From a virus, in IMG/VR virus record IMGVR_UViG_3300008262_003739, positions 1 through 54,874 of that record: a DNA stretch of 54,874 bases, one strand, 5' to 3'. Both the position numbers and the translations under genes were made by a program. Shown here piece after piece: positions 7,530-15,261 of the stretch (the first letter of the stretch is position 1; every line of letters starts with the position of its first letter). The notes beneath the pieces are model-generated. The model ran no database searches. It was not told where the DNA came from and saw only the letters and a list, made by a program, of their open reading frames with translations.

Positions 7530-9166
7530 TAATTTAAAATTTTAATATATTCTTGTTTTATTTTTTTAGCAATTTCTGTTGAATCGAATTTAATAATATC
7601 TTCAGGTACTTCAAATCTTTCTTTATTATTAATGTACCCTGAATCATCAACATTGTAAATCCATCCAGGTTTACCACACAACCAACCTTCTATTGTTGTT
7701 CTACCTAATAATATGCCTGCAGTTTCGGAACAATTTTTAACGAACTGCTCAACTTTATTGGTTGCTTCAAAATATTTGACATGAGGATTTAATAATAAAT
7801 CTGATAAATAATTTGATTTATTTTCCCCAACTAACCACAATTCTTTATTTATTGATTTTGTATATTCTACTAAATCTTTTATCGTAGCTTCTCTTAAGTA
7901 ATCTATAGACCCAACAAATAAAACATAACCTTCGTCTTTTGTGTTTTTAGTGTTAAACCTATTAGTATCAATAGGGTTATAAACCACTTCAGTATCTTCT
8001 AATTGTATGTTAAAGTTTGTTGTAATATGTTTTTGTATTTCAGGTCTAATACATATGTATTTTTTTATGGTCTTATCTATGACTGGATTTTCGAGAGAAA
8101 TAACTTCAGAGTGGATAGTTGATATTTTATCTATATTTGGATACATCTGACACATTTGTGTTGTTACCGGAGTATGTTGGGTGTGTATGATATCATAATT
8201 AACTTCAGATGTCTTATACATGACATTTGGTGTTGTTGGTTGGAAACCTTGTGGTGTGTTAAATCCCCACTTACCATCACCTAACTTATATCCCGGTGGG
8301 TTAGAAAATGGTAATGTTTTAATACCTTGTTGGTTTGCAATTTTAGATAAAGGTCCTTCTATATCTGAAAGAACGGTAACGTCACAGTTTAAACTTTTAA
8401 GACCTCTAGCTAATTCATATACATACATTTCAGAACCAGTAAAAGTTTTAAAGAATAATGATGATAACAATACTTTAATTGGTGATTCTAAAGTAAGGTT
8501 TCTTTTAATTTTAACAGGAAGAAGTTCTTTGTGTTTTTTTGCAAAAATTATTCTATTTTGTTCCCATTGGTCATTTGTCTCACCGATTGATTTGTGAGTT
8601 ACTCTTACGTCATACATGACACCAATTTTTACATCTTCAATAAAGTTTCTAAATGAAAAATCCACATCATAGAAGTGAAATCCTTTTATTTCTTCATTAA
8701 ACTTTTGTTTGATATTTTTTTTATTTAAAGCAATAAAAAGACCGTCAACTAAAACAACGTCATCAATTTGATTTCCTAAACTAGCAGAATATTTAGATTC
8801 CCATTTCTTTCCTCCGTGTTCGTGATTTACAATTCCTTTCATTTTAGAAAAGTCTTCCCACCACTTTGCGGACAAAGGAAGTTGTGTTGAGCCAGCAAGA
8901 CCTAAAATACCATATTCAGGACTTCTTTTGAAGTGTTTTAATATTTTACTACCCCAATTCTTACTATCAAAATAGATATCATCATGACACAATACAACAA
9001 TATCGTTTGTTGCTTGTTCTAAAATCATATTGTAAGCTTCGGGTAATGAGTACTTACCCTCATTTTCTATTGGGATTATTTGTGGGTTAGAGACCCCACA
9101 TGATTTTTTTAATAGTTCAACAAAACTATTATCAATTTTTCTGGTTGAAAATCCTATTGTAATCAT
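7529..9166 (-). CDS. Two-domain glycosyltransferase: GT-A N-half fused to GT4-like C-half
   Basis: This 545-residue protein joins two different glycosyltransferase folds. Residues 1-210 look like a GT-A enzyme (ATNDIVVLCHDDIYFDSKNW near residue 52 with a D-D metal site, and HFYDVDFSFRNF near 167), similar to the GT2-like family that starts MITIGFSTRK. From about residue 230 there is a GT-B enzyme: VLLSSLFFKTFTGSEMYVYE gives the GT4 GG/GSE loop, then NYDIIHTQHTPVTTQM, and YVLFVGSIDYLREATIK as donor-domain start. The C-terminal end around TTIEGWLCGKPGWIYNV matches the GT4 E-x7-E region in shortened form. It could make two successive linkages. It overlaps wecB by 1 base. Confidence 0.8.
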   Translation of the reverse strand: MITIGFSTRKIDNSFVELLKKSCGVSNPQIIPIENEGKYSLPEAYNMILEQATNDIVVLCHDDIYFDSKNWGSKILKHFKRSPEYGILGLAGSTQLPLSAKWWEDFSKMKGIVNHEHGGKKWESKYSASLGNQIDDVVLVDGLFIALNKKNIKQKFNEEIKGFHFYDVDFSFRNFIEDVKIGVMYDVRVTHKSIGETNDQWEQNRIIFAKKHKELLPVKIKRNLTLESPIKVLLSSLFFKTFTGSEMYVYELARGLKSLNCDVTVLSDIEGPLSKIANQQGIKTLPFSNPPGYKLGDGKWGFNTPQGFQPTTPNVMYKTSEVNYDIIHTQHTPVTTQMCQMYPNIDKISTIHSEVISLENPVIDKTIKKYICIRPEIQKHITTNFNIQLEDTEVVYNPIDTNRFNTKNTKDEGYVLFVGSIDYLREATIKDLVEYTKSINKELWLVGENKSNYLSDLLLNPHVKYFEATNKVEQFVKNCSETAGILLGRTTIEGWLCGKPGWIYNVDDSGYINNKERFEVPEDIIKFDSTEIAKKIKQEYIKILN

Positions 9167-10239
9167 TAAAATTGTTCTACAAAATTTAAGGCCGATAATA
9201 TTACTTTGTCCATGTCATAATACTTGTATTCGGCAAGTCTACCTCCAAAATAAACATTTTTTTCCTTAATGGAAAGTTTTTTATATTGTTCGTATATGTT
9301 ATTATTAGTTTCATCATTTACAGGATAATAAGGGTCTGTGATTTCAGGTTTATACTCCGTTGGAAATTCATCACTAACCCACGTAAATTCTGAATTTGAG
9401 TTTTCAAAATGTTTGTGTTCTATCGTTCTAGTTTTAGGAACTTTCTTTTCTGTATAATTCATTACTGCAGTTCCTTGATAGTTTTTCATATCTAACTTTG
9501 AGTGTTCGAACCTTACAGTTTTATATTCTAAATGACCGTATTGATAGTTAAAATATTTATCTATCGGACCTGTGTAAATTACATTTTTATGTTTTGGTAA
9601 TTCATCAGTAAAAAAGTCGGTACTTAACTTAACGTCAATGCCGTCTAATAATTTTTCAAATATTTTAGTATATCCTTCGACAGGGATACCTTGGTATTTG
9701 TCGTTAAAGTAATTGTTATCGTAAGTTAATCTTACAGGCAACCTCTCAATTATTTCTTTAGGTAATTGTTTTGCAGATTTCATCCACTGTTTTTCAGTAT
9801 AACCTTTAATAAGTTTTTTGTAACATTTTTTACCAACTAAACTTATTGCGTACTCCTCTAAATTTTTAGGGTTAGAATTATTATGTTTTTTTAAAAGTTT
9901 AAGTAACTCATGTGGGTGAGTAAGATTATATATTTTAGAAAACGTCCACATGTTAAAAGGTAATGAATAAGTCTCACCTTTATAATTTGCGACAGGTCTA
10001 TATGTGAAATCATTAAATAACGTGAATTGGTTTATCCAACCCCAAACCTTTTCATTTGAAGTATGAAAGATATGTGGACCATATTCGTGAACATTAATAC
10101 CATCTCTATTTGATGTATAACAATTACCACCAATATGGTCTCTTTTATCTATCACACATACTTTATGTCCTTTTTTATTTAATTCGTATGCACATATCGA
10201 ACCAAAAAATCCTGAACCCACAATTAAAAAATCGTACAT
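9166..10239 (-). CDS. glf: UDP-galactopyranose mutase
   Basis: This FAD enzyme converts UDP-galactopyranose to UDP-galactofuranose. The dinucleotide-binding start YDFLIVGSGFFGSICAYEL and DKRDHIGGNCYT follow the Glf pattern, as do HEYGPHIFHTSN, FTYRPVANYKGETYSLPFN and the C-terminal NVYFGGRLAEYKYYDMDKVI. I chose ATG 10237-10239 (357 residues). An upstream ATG would add nine residues but lies within the dUTPase gene and ahead of the normal family start. With this start the gene begins 1 base after the dUTPase stop. Galactofuranose would be used by one or more of the adjacent transferases. Confidence 0.95.
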   Translation of the reverse strand: MYDFLIVGSGFFGSICAYELNKKGHKVCVIDKRDHIGGNCYTSNRDGINVHEYGPHIFHTSNEKVWGWINQFTLFNDFTYRPVANYKGETYSLPFNMWTFSKIYNLTHPHELLKLLKKHNNSNPKNLEEYAISLVGKKCYKKLIKGYTEKQWMKSAKQLPKEIIERLPVRLTYDNNYFNDKYQGIPVEGYTKIFEKLLDGIDVKLSTDFFTDELPKHKNVIYTGPIDKYFNYQYGHLEYKTVRFEHSKLDMKNYQGTAVMNYTEKKVPKTRTIEHKHFENSNSEFTWVSDEFPTEYKPEITDPYYPVNDETNNNIYEQYKKLSIKEKNVYFGGRLAEYKYYDMDKVILSALNFVEQF

Positions 10240-10240
10240 A

Positions 10241-10852
10241 TTATAATCCTGTACTACCAAACCCATTTGAGTTACGGTCCTTATCGTTAATTTTTTCTAC
10301 TTTAATTAAGTCAACCCACTTACCACTAACAACAGGACAAAGTACTGCTTGTGCCACTTTTTGACCTTTTTCTATTTTAACTTTTTGGTTTGTGGTGTTA
10401 AACATAATAACTTTTATTTCTCCTTGATAACCGCTATCTACTGTGCCTGGTGAGTTTAATACCATAAGACCTTGATTAAGTGCTAAACCACTTTTAGATC
10501 TCACTTGTATTTCATATCCATCGGGGATATCAAATCTTAAACCTGTAGGAATTAATCCCCTATCACTTGCGTGAATCCATACGTCTTCATTTGCCCTTAA
10601 ATCAAATCCCGAATCAGATTTATATTCGTAATCGGGATTTTTATTTTCACTATCGTTAATATAACGTAGTGGTACTTTGGTATTTATAATACTTTCGTTT
10701 TGGTCATCAAATTGTTTTTGTAAATCATCAACATCAATACCCATAGACTCTAACATTGCCTGAGGGTTAGACATATCAACATTATTAAACTTACCTTGTA
10801 AGTCTTTTAACATTTTCATTTGATTCTTAATATCTTTAAATTTATCAAACAT
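10241..10852 (-). CDS. dut: dUTP diphosphatase with N-terminal extension
   Basis: Residues about 58-203 form a trimeric-type dUTPase, which hydrolyses dUTP to dUMP. All five motifs are visible in order: SDSGFDLRA (I), RSKSGLA (II), NSPGTVDSGYQGEI (III, with the Asp and Tyr of the uracil pocket), GQKVAQAVL (IV) and RNSNGFGSTGL (V, the Gly-rich arm). The first 57 residues are extra: MFDKFKDIKNQMKMLKDLQG is a charged helix followed by an acidic stretch, reminiscent of YbaB-type N-termini but not assignable. The gene is isolated among glycan genes but shares a 1-base overlap with the exonuclease upstream, so the two form a small nucleic-acid pair. Confidence 0.95.
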   Translation of the reverse strand: MFDKFKDIKNQMKMLKDLQGKFNNVDMSNPQAMLESMGIDVDDLQKQFDDQNESIINTKVPLRYINDSENKNPDYEYKSDSGFDLRANEDVWIHASDRGLIPTGLRFDIPDGYEIQVRSKSGLALNQGLMVLNSPGTVDSGYQGEIKVIMFNTTNQKVKIEKGQKVAQAVLCPVVSGKWVDLIKVEKINDKDRNSNGFGSTGL

Positions 10853-11580
10853 TATTTTAATTCTTTTAATTTTGTTATGAAATCAACTAATACTTTAACA
10901 TCTTTTTCACAGTAATCGGATATCTCATTTAACCTACTTTGATTATTCCAATATACTTCATGTACATTACCTCCATGAATAGGTCCGTCTTTTGGTGTTT
11001 CAATACCCATAGTAGAACAAACCAAATCCAATGAACCAATAGATGTGTATGACCCGTATTGCCAAATTTCTTTTGTGTCAATTGCCTTTACCTCCCAAGG
11101 TTTAGTATCATAAGAAGGAAGAATTTTTGATGGCATAATTCCATTAATCATCATTCTTTTTGCTAGCATCGGGATATCGAAGTTCTTAAGATTATGACCA
11201 CAAAGATAGAAATCTAACTTATGACAACGATCCAATAAGTTTCTAACATCAATTAACAATTGTTTTTCATCGTGATTAGAAAAAGTTTGTTGTTTAATTC
11301 CATCATTAGTTACAAATGCCATAGACACACAGACAATCTTTGCAAATTCAGGGACAAGTGCTGAACGTTTTTCATAAACGTCATTCATCTTTTGAAGTTC
11401 TTCTTCTAAACCATCTGCCTCAACATTGTCTTCAGGAAACCGTTTTAAGAACCAATCAAAATATTTTACAAATTGTTCTGCAATTTTTGGGTGATTTTCT
11501 TTACACCCTTCCCAATTACGACATAATCCAACTGTTTCAATGTCTAAAAATAAAATTTTGTTAATAGGTATGTTTATCAT
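10852..11580 (-). CDS. DnaQ-like 3'-5' exonuclease (PolB exo2-type)
   Basis: This 242-residue protein has the DEDD exonuclease signatures: FLDIETVG with D13 and E15 (Exo I), CGHNLKNFDIPML (Exo II) and SDYCEKDVKVL near the C-terminus (Exo III, Y-x3-D). It resembles the stand-alone 'predicted 3'-5' exonuclease related to PolB' family. It would trim DNA or RNA 3' ends in the cytosol, perhaps in repair or recombination. The DNA polymerase at 18512-21337 has its own exonuclease domain, so this is an additional enzyme. The start overlaps the GT4 gene stop by 4 bases, and the stop codon shares one base with dut. Confidence 0.8.
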   Translation of the reverse strand: MINIPINKILFLDIETVGLCRNWEGCKENHPKIAEQFVKYFDWFLKRFPEDNVEADGLEEELQKMNDVYEKRSALVPEFAKIVCVSMAFVTNDGIKQQTFSNHDEKQLLIDVRNLLDRCHKLDFYLCGHNLKNFDIPMLAKRMMINGIMPSKILPSYDTKPWEVKAIDTKEIWQYGSYTSIGSLDLVCSTMGIETPKDGPIHGGNVHEVYWNNQSRLNEISDYCEKDVKVLVDFITKLKELK

Positions 11581-12791
11581 TTTAATAAGGATTTGTATAG
11601 TTCAGCTCTGTCTTTTGTTACTTTGTTTAAGTCATAGGTATCTTTAACCGTTTCGTATAACCTTTGACCTAAGTCATAAGCAAAATTAGGGTTATCAATT
11701 AATTTTTTCATATATTTAGACCAATCACTATGGTTTTTATGTTCGTCAACTAAAAGGGCATTACCATCTGTAAATTCACCATTTTTTAATCCATGCTTTA
11801 AATCAATTGTGTATGGTCCAATATTTGATGCGATAATTGCCTTTTTATGAAACCCTGCCTCAATAACTTTAAGTTGTGATTTAACACGATTAAATATATG
11901 GTTTTTAATCGGAGCTAATGAAACATCAAACCATTTGTAATTAGAAGCATAACTTGTTACAGGTTTAGTCCAAATTCTATTATAGAATGGTAAAACATCT
12001 GAAACGTATTCCTCATCTTTAAATGTCATTAAAAATTCTTTATGTTTTGGGTCCACAACTCTGTAGTTATCTGTAAAAATTTCTTCATATCGAGCCCAAA
12101 CTGTTTCTTCTGGTTTAATATCTCTTTGTTTTTGTTCACCTGTTTCTTTATTTATTTCCGTAACAGTCCCCCTCGTATCAAACCCACAAAGATACATACT
12201 AAATTTATCTTTATACGACGAAAGTTTATTAATCGTACCATCTAATAATTTTAAGTCATGTAAGTGCGAAGAACCACCTAACCAACCGAATCTTAATTTG
12301 TCTGATGGTTCGGTTTTTACATTAAACTGACCTTCTTTTGGATTAATTGCGTTTGGTAAAACGTATACGTTTTTATTGAATTTAGAAATTTCATTAGCAA
12401 AAATTGAAGTGGTAGTTGTTACATGACCAGCAACTTTAAGGTTGTTCATAATTTTTTCATGTAATTTTACCTGTATTACCATTTGGTGTACAGGATGGTC
12501 TTTGGTCGGTAACCAATAATCGTCCAAGTCCATTATGGTTACAATACCGATTGAGTTTAACCTTTTAATTAAATCTACAGAATTGTCATAATCGTGCCCG
12601 ATTGTCCTATGAAAATGTACAATGTCGTATTGCTTCCAATAGTTATAATCATTGACTTTTGGTTCGTAATCTATATCCACGTGAAACTCATTCGGATAAT
12701 TGTTTTGTAACATGACGTGAGGATCAATAGACCTAAATTTACCAACACCTGTTTTATCGGACGGTAATACTAATACTTTAATTTTGCTCAT
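11577..12791 (-). CDS. GT4-like glycosyltransferase
   Basis: This 404-residue GT-B protein begins KIKVLVLPSDKTGVGKFRSI, with a G-x-G-x-x-R acceptor-side loop. DIVHFHRTIGHDYDN and MDLDDYWLPTKDHP follow, a pattern common in T4-like phage glycosyltransferases. The donor domain starts near residue 167 (LRFGWLGGSSHLHDLKLL), and KVIEAGFHKKAIIASNIGPY near residue 325 is the E-x-x-sugar/phosphate-binding end. TATTTAT lies directly against the start codon on the coding strand (12792-12798), so a separate promoter or a leaderless start is possible. The protein probably modifies phage or host surface glycans. Confidence 0.8.
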   Translation of the reverse strand: MSKIKVLVLPSDKTGVGKFRSIDPHVMLQNNYPNEFHVDIDYEPKVNDYNYWKQYDIVHFHRTIGHDYDNSVDLIKRLNSIGIVTIMDLDDYWLPTKDHPVHQMVIQVKLHEKIMNNLKVAGHVTTTTSIFANEISKFNKNVYVLPNAINPKEGQFNVKTEPSDKLRFGWLGGSSHLHDLKLLDGTINKLSSYKDKFSMYLCGFDTRGTVTEINKETGEQKQRDIKPEETVWARYEEIFTDNYRVVDPKHKEFLMTFKDEEYVSDVLPFYNRIWTKPVTSYASNYKWFDVSLAPIKNHIFNRVKSQLKVIEAGFHKKAIIASNIGPYTIDLKHGLKNGEFTDGNALLVDEHKNHSDWSKYMKKLIDNPNFAYDLGQRLYETVKDTYDLNKVTKDRAELYKSLLK

Positions 12792-13308
12792 ATAAATAAA
12801 TCTTTGTACTAAGTATAACCATATTTAAACAAAAAATCCTAACAACATCACGAATCATAGATTTCATTTCATTAATATTGAAATTAGATGATGGTTGTTT
12901 TGTTGTTAACTCCTTAACTGATTGTGGTTGTTGGTCAGAAGTATTTGAATTCATTTTCATCAATCTTTGCGCCCCTTCAATAATATCATCTGAAATTGTT
13001 GGTGATGATGAAGATGGTTGAACTATAGGTTGCTCAATCATTAATCTTTTAATTTCTTCAGGTAATTTTGAATTTTTAATTCTATCTGCTTCTATAGGTT
13101 TGGTTGGGTCAAAAGACCCTTTAGGTGTTGAGTTTTCTGGTAAAAATTCTTGAGGTATATTGTAATTCCCCGATATTGGTTGAAAATCCTCAACTATTGG
13201 TTTATTAATATGTCTAGAATCCATAGACCCCCTATTTATACCTTCTGTTTTTTCCATTATTTTTTTAGATACTGCCAATCTTTGCATTAAATCTTCCGCT
13301 GCTCCCAT
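12778..13308 (-). CDS. Phage protein of unknown function, possible C-terminal frameshift
   Basis: I do not recognise this 176-residue protein. It is rich in Pro, Ser, Asn and Gln and looks largely disordered. It opens with a short helix (MGAAEDLMQRLAVSKKIMEK) and has a second amphipathic helix at FNINEMKSMIRDVVR near residue 145. After RDVVR the composition changes to IFCLNMVILSTKIYLYEQN, which is unlike the rest. In the -1 frame the same point would read RDFLFKYGYT and stop at 12809, before the glycosyltransferase start. A 1-base indel or a frameshift is therefore possible. It is co-oriented with four other small genes and is perhaps a virion or assembly protein. Confidence 0.6.
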   Translation of the reverse strand: MGAAEDLMQRLAVSKKIMEKTEGINRGSMDSRHINKPIVEDFQPISGNYNIPQEFLPENSTPKGSFDPTKPIEADRIKNSKLPEEIKRLMIEQPIVQPSSSSPTISDDIIEGAQRLMKMNSNTSDQQPQSVKELTTKQPSSNFNINEMKSMIRDVVRIFCLNMVILSTKIYLYEQN

Positions 13309-13330
13309 AATATTTTATATTTTTCTATTA

Positions 13331-13723
13331 TTAAATTTCAAGATTATCGAATTTTGCATTTAAAAATACTCTAACCATTGATTTATCTCCGTTAGGGTTA
13401 TATAACGGTCTTACATCATCAAAAGTATCTCCCTGTTGTTGATAAGTCAATATTTTATCAACTCTAAAAAGTCTCCATCCAGGAATTGGGTTTCCCTTAA
13501 CTTTGTTGGAGTGGGAAACTCCCTGTCTTTCCCAAGCCCTTAATACCATATTTCCTTTTTTACTAATACCTAAACACACTGGTTCTACGTCACGATAACC
13601 TCTACCGTATTCATCACCTGCGTAATTAATTGTTATTACCTTTCTTTTTTTGATGCTATTTTGAACATCATCTAAAGCGGCAACTTCAGTAATTAATTTG
13701 CTTAAGCTATTAATTAATTTCAT
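13331..13723 (-). CDS. Stand-alone WYL-like domain protein
   Basis: This 130-residue protein has a short N-terminal helix (MKLINSLSKLITEVAALDDV) followed by a WYL-like beta-barrel. KKRKVITINYAGDEYGRGYR precedes DVEPVCLGISKKGNMVLRA, matching the 'rxveP..l....g.wyLra' pattern, and GWRLFRVDKILTYQQQGDTF matches 'R.FrldRI......t...F'. In bacteria WYL domains bind ligands or nucleic acid and usually carry an HTH domain, and none is present here. The leader SKLITE ends in I-x-E, the T4 prohead-protease pattern (see finding). The start overlaps the 97-residue gene by 4 bases. Confidence 0.65.
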   Translation of the reverse strand: MKLINSLSKLITEVAALDDVQNSIKKRKVITINYAGDEYGRGYRDVEPVCLGISKKGNMVLRAWERQGVSHSNKVKGNPIPGWRLFRVDKILTYQQQGDTFDDVRPLYNPNGDKSMVRVFLNAKFDNLEI

Positions 13724-14013
13724 GATACAGTATAATATGGGTTGTTAGATGAAAATTTATTAACTTTTAAATCTTCTTTTCGTTCAGAAATATCTATTGA
13801 AGTTCCTGCTTGTTGGTTATAGACATCTAAATCTCCACCTGTACCCCTACCAATTTTATCACCATTAGCAATAGCATCTGGATGAACAGAAGAATACGGG
13901 TCAGAAGGTTTAAAATCATTTCTAGGAAAAAGTTTTTTTCTTTGTTCTTCAGCAATTTGTGATAGTGCATTATCAGGTTGCGAAAAATCTAATTTATCTG
14001 ATTGTATTGCCAT
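13720..14013 (-). CDS. Small phage protein of unknown function
   Basis: I do not recognise this 97-residue protein. It is hydrophilic, with many Asn, Asp and Lys, no membrane segment and no cysteine. It starts MAIQSDKLDFSQPDNALSQI, carries a possible short helix (ALSQIAEEQRKKLF), then a Gly-rich loop GDKIGRGTGGDLDVYNQQAG. The tight overlaps with both neighbours (4 bases with the WYL-like gene, 1 base with the 150-residue gene) indicate a real, translationally coupled gene. Context with other small unknown proteins suggests a virion or assembly role, which is inference only. Confidence 0.6.
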   Translation of the reverse strand: MAIQSDKLDFSQPDNALSQIAEEQRKKLFPRNDFKPSDPYSSVHPDAIANGDKIGRGTGGDLDVYNQQAGTSIDISERKEDLKVNKFSSNNPYYTVS

Positions 14014-14465
14014 TATATTATTTTTTTCATTAGTTTATTTATTCTATCTACGTTTTCATTAACCTTTAAATCGTCTACGGTTGACCCATGTTTGTCGTTT
14101 AGGTTAAAACTATTTTTTTCATGTGAATCTAAATATTGGTTTTGCATACCAGCATCAGACTTAATTTTTTTACCACTTAAATCATTGTCCCTCCAAACTC
14201 TTAAAACCTCATCACACCATTGTTTCATTCTATCTCCCCCATTTAATATAAATGGAGCGTCTTCTTTGTTTCCATTGTAACCATCAAACCAATTCTTAAT
14301 TCTTTTAATTTGTTGATATGTTGCCTTTTTAGAAGTTCTTAAATCTTGATTTCTTTTATATCCCTCTATGTTATTATTACCACCAATCGAAGCAAAACAA
14401 TCACTTAAGTGTTTTATTAACGAATCGGGTATAATTGCAATTCTATTATAAAGATTACTGTTCAT
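14013..14465 (-). CDS. Phage protein of unknown function
   Basis: This is a 150-residue soluble protein without a family I can name. The N-terminal two-thirds is basic and probably helical (ATYQQIKRIKNWFDGYNGNK, then DRMKQWCDEVLRVWRDNDLS). The C-terminus is charged and ends in a Lys-rich helix (ENVDRINKLMKKII). It contains two cysteines and several tryptophans, compatible with a folded domain. The gene overlaps the upstream 251-residue gene by 11 bases and shares one base with the downstream gene, so it is part of a tight minus-strand operon. Confidence 0.6.
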   Translation of the reverse strand: MNSNLYNRIAIIPDSLIKHLSDCFASIGGNNNIEGYKRNQDLRTSKKATYQQIKRIKNWFDGYNGNKEDAPFILNGGDRMKQWCDEVLRVWRDNDLSGKKIKSDAGMQNQYLDSHEKNSFNLNDKHGSTVDDLKVNENVDRINKLMKKII

Positions 14466-15210
14466 TTTTTAAAATTGTAATTAATTCTTTAACACTTATA
14501 CCGTTATCTTTAGCCATTTTTTTAATGGACTTTATATTTCTAACTAATAAAGGGTTAATATCTAATATTTTTTTACCGACACTATCATCATTATATTTTT
14601 CTTTGTCTAATAAAACATCCTCAGCAATATCACTTTCATCTATTTCTTTTTCTTTTAAAATTGGTCTACCTACAAACCCTTTTTTATGTTTATACTTAGA
14701 CTTTTTATCTCTTTCAGGACTTTTACCAAATTCATCGTCAACTCTTTGTTCTGCCTTTTCATCATCCATGCCCAATTTTTCTTTGAAATATTTAAGACTT
14801 TCTTTCGCGTCCATATCTTTTGTGTCTTCAAAACCAAAGGCTTTTGACATGTTTTCTTCTTTTACGTGACCTTCGCCGTAGTAACCATACCAACCTCTTA
14901 ACAATGGGTCTCTTGGATTTCTTGCTGAAGGTATAATTTGGTCCATTGTTTTTGTACCTATACCCGTACTTGCAGGGTCTAATATCGGCGTATTTGATGA
15001 AAGCCATGTACCATCGTCATCAACAAGTTCATTAACTTCAGATTCTTTAGGTTTCTTACTATTTTTAGTTTTAGACAAAAATATGTCGTGAGTCTTACAG
15101 GGCATGTATTTTCTTTCTCCATCTTCATTATGATAGTGATAACCAGCACAGCCCAAAGTTTTAGAAACTCTTTCCGCTCTTTCCTTTGTTGAATATTTAT
15201 ACGTTTTCAT
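14455..15210 (-). CDS. Phage protein with N-terminal Cys/His cluster
   Basis: This 251-residue protein is the first gene of the minus-strand operon that leaves the divergent promoter region. Residues 19-41 contain LGCAGYHYH and YMPCKTH, giving C21, H25, H27, C38 and H41, a plausible small metal-binding motif. The sequence 'LGCxGxHxHxxxGxxxYMPCxxH' looks like a conserved phage element, but I cannot name the family. The middle has a WYGYYGEGHVKEENMSKAFG segment and long acidic-basic helices. The C-terminus (VRNIKSIKKMAKDNGISVKE) looks like a small helical domain. It starts at ATG 15210, 14 bases from a TATTTAT box. Virion or assembly role is inferred from position. Confidence 0.6.
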   Translation of the reverse strand: MKTYKYSTKERAERVSKTLGCAGYHYHNEDGERKYMPCKTHDIFLSKTKNSKKPKESEVNELVDDDGTWLSSNTPILDPASTGIGTKTMDQIIPSARNPRDPLLRGWYGYYGEGHVKEENMSKAFGFEDTKDMDAKESLKYFKEKLGMDDEKAEQRVDDEFGKSPERDKKSKYKHKKGFVGRPILKEKEIDESDIAEDVLLDKEKYNDDSVGKKILDINPLLVRNIKSIKKMAKDNGISVKELITILKNEQ

Positions 15211-15261
15211 GTGGGCTTTTACCTATAAATACTCCATATAAAGTATTTATCTAAAAAAAGA
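15211..15261. promoter_or_regulatory. Divergent promoter region
   Basis: These 51 bases separate the minus-strand operon from the plus-strand lectin-like gene. They contain two TATTTAT boxes in opposite orientation, each reading GTATTTAT on its own coding strand: minus at 15231-15225, 14 bases from the ATG at 15210, and plus at 15244-15250, 11 bases from the ATG at 15262. The symmetrical layout is the clearest evidence that this motif is a promoter. No TTGACA-like -35 element is visible. Confidence 0.55.

Noticed and set aside
10240-10266. Earlier start for UDP-galactopyranose mutase
   Set aside because: It adds nine residues before the FAD-binding strand and lies within the dUTPase coding end.
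15211-15261. T4-type late promoter TATAAATA read on the plus strand at 15224-15231
   Set aside because: The same box is the reverse of the TATTTAT motif of the minus-strand gene, and all other boxes in the window have TATTTAT, not TATAAATA, on the coding strand.
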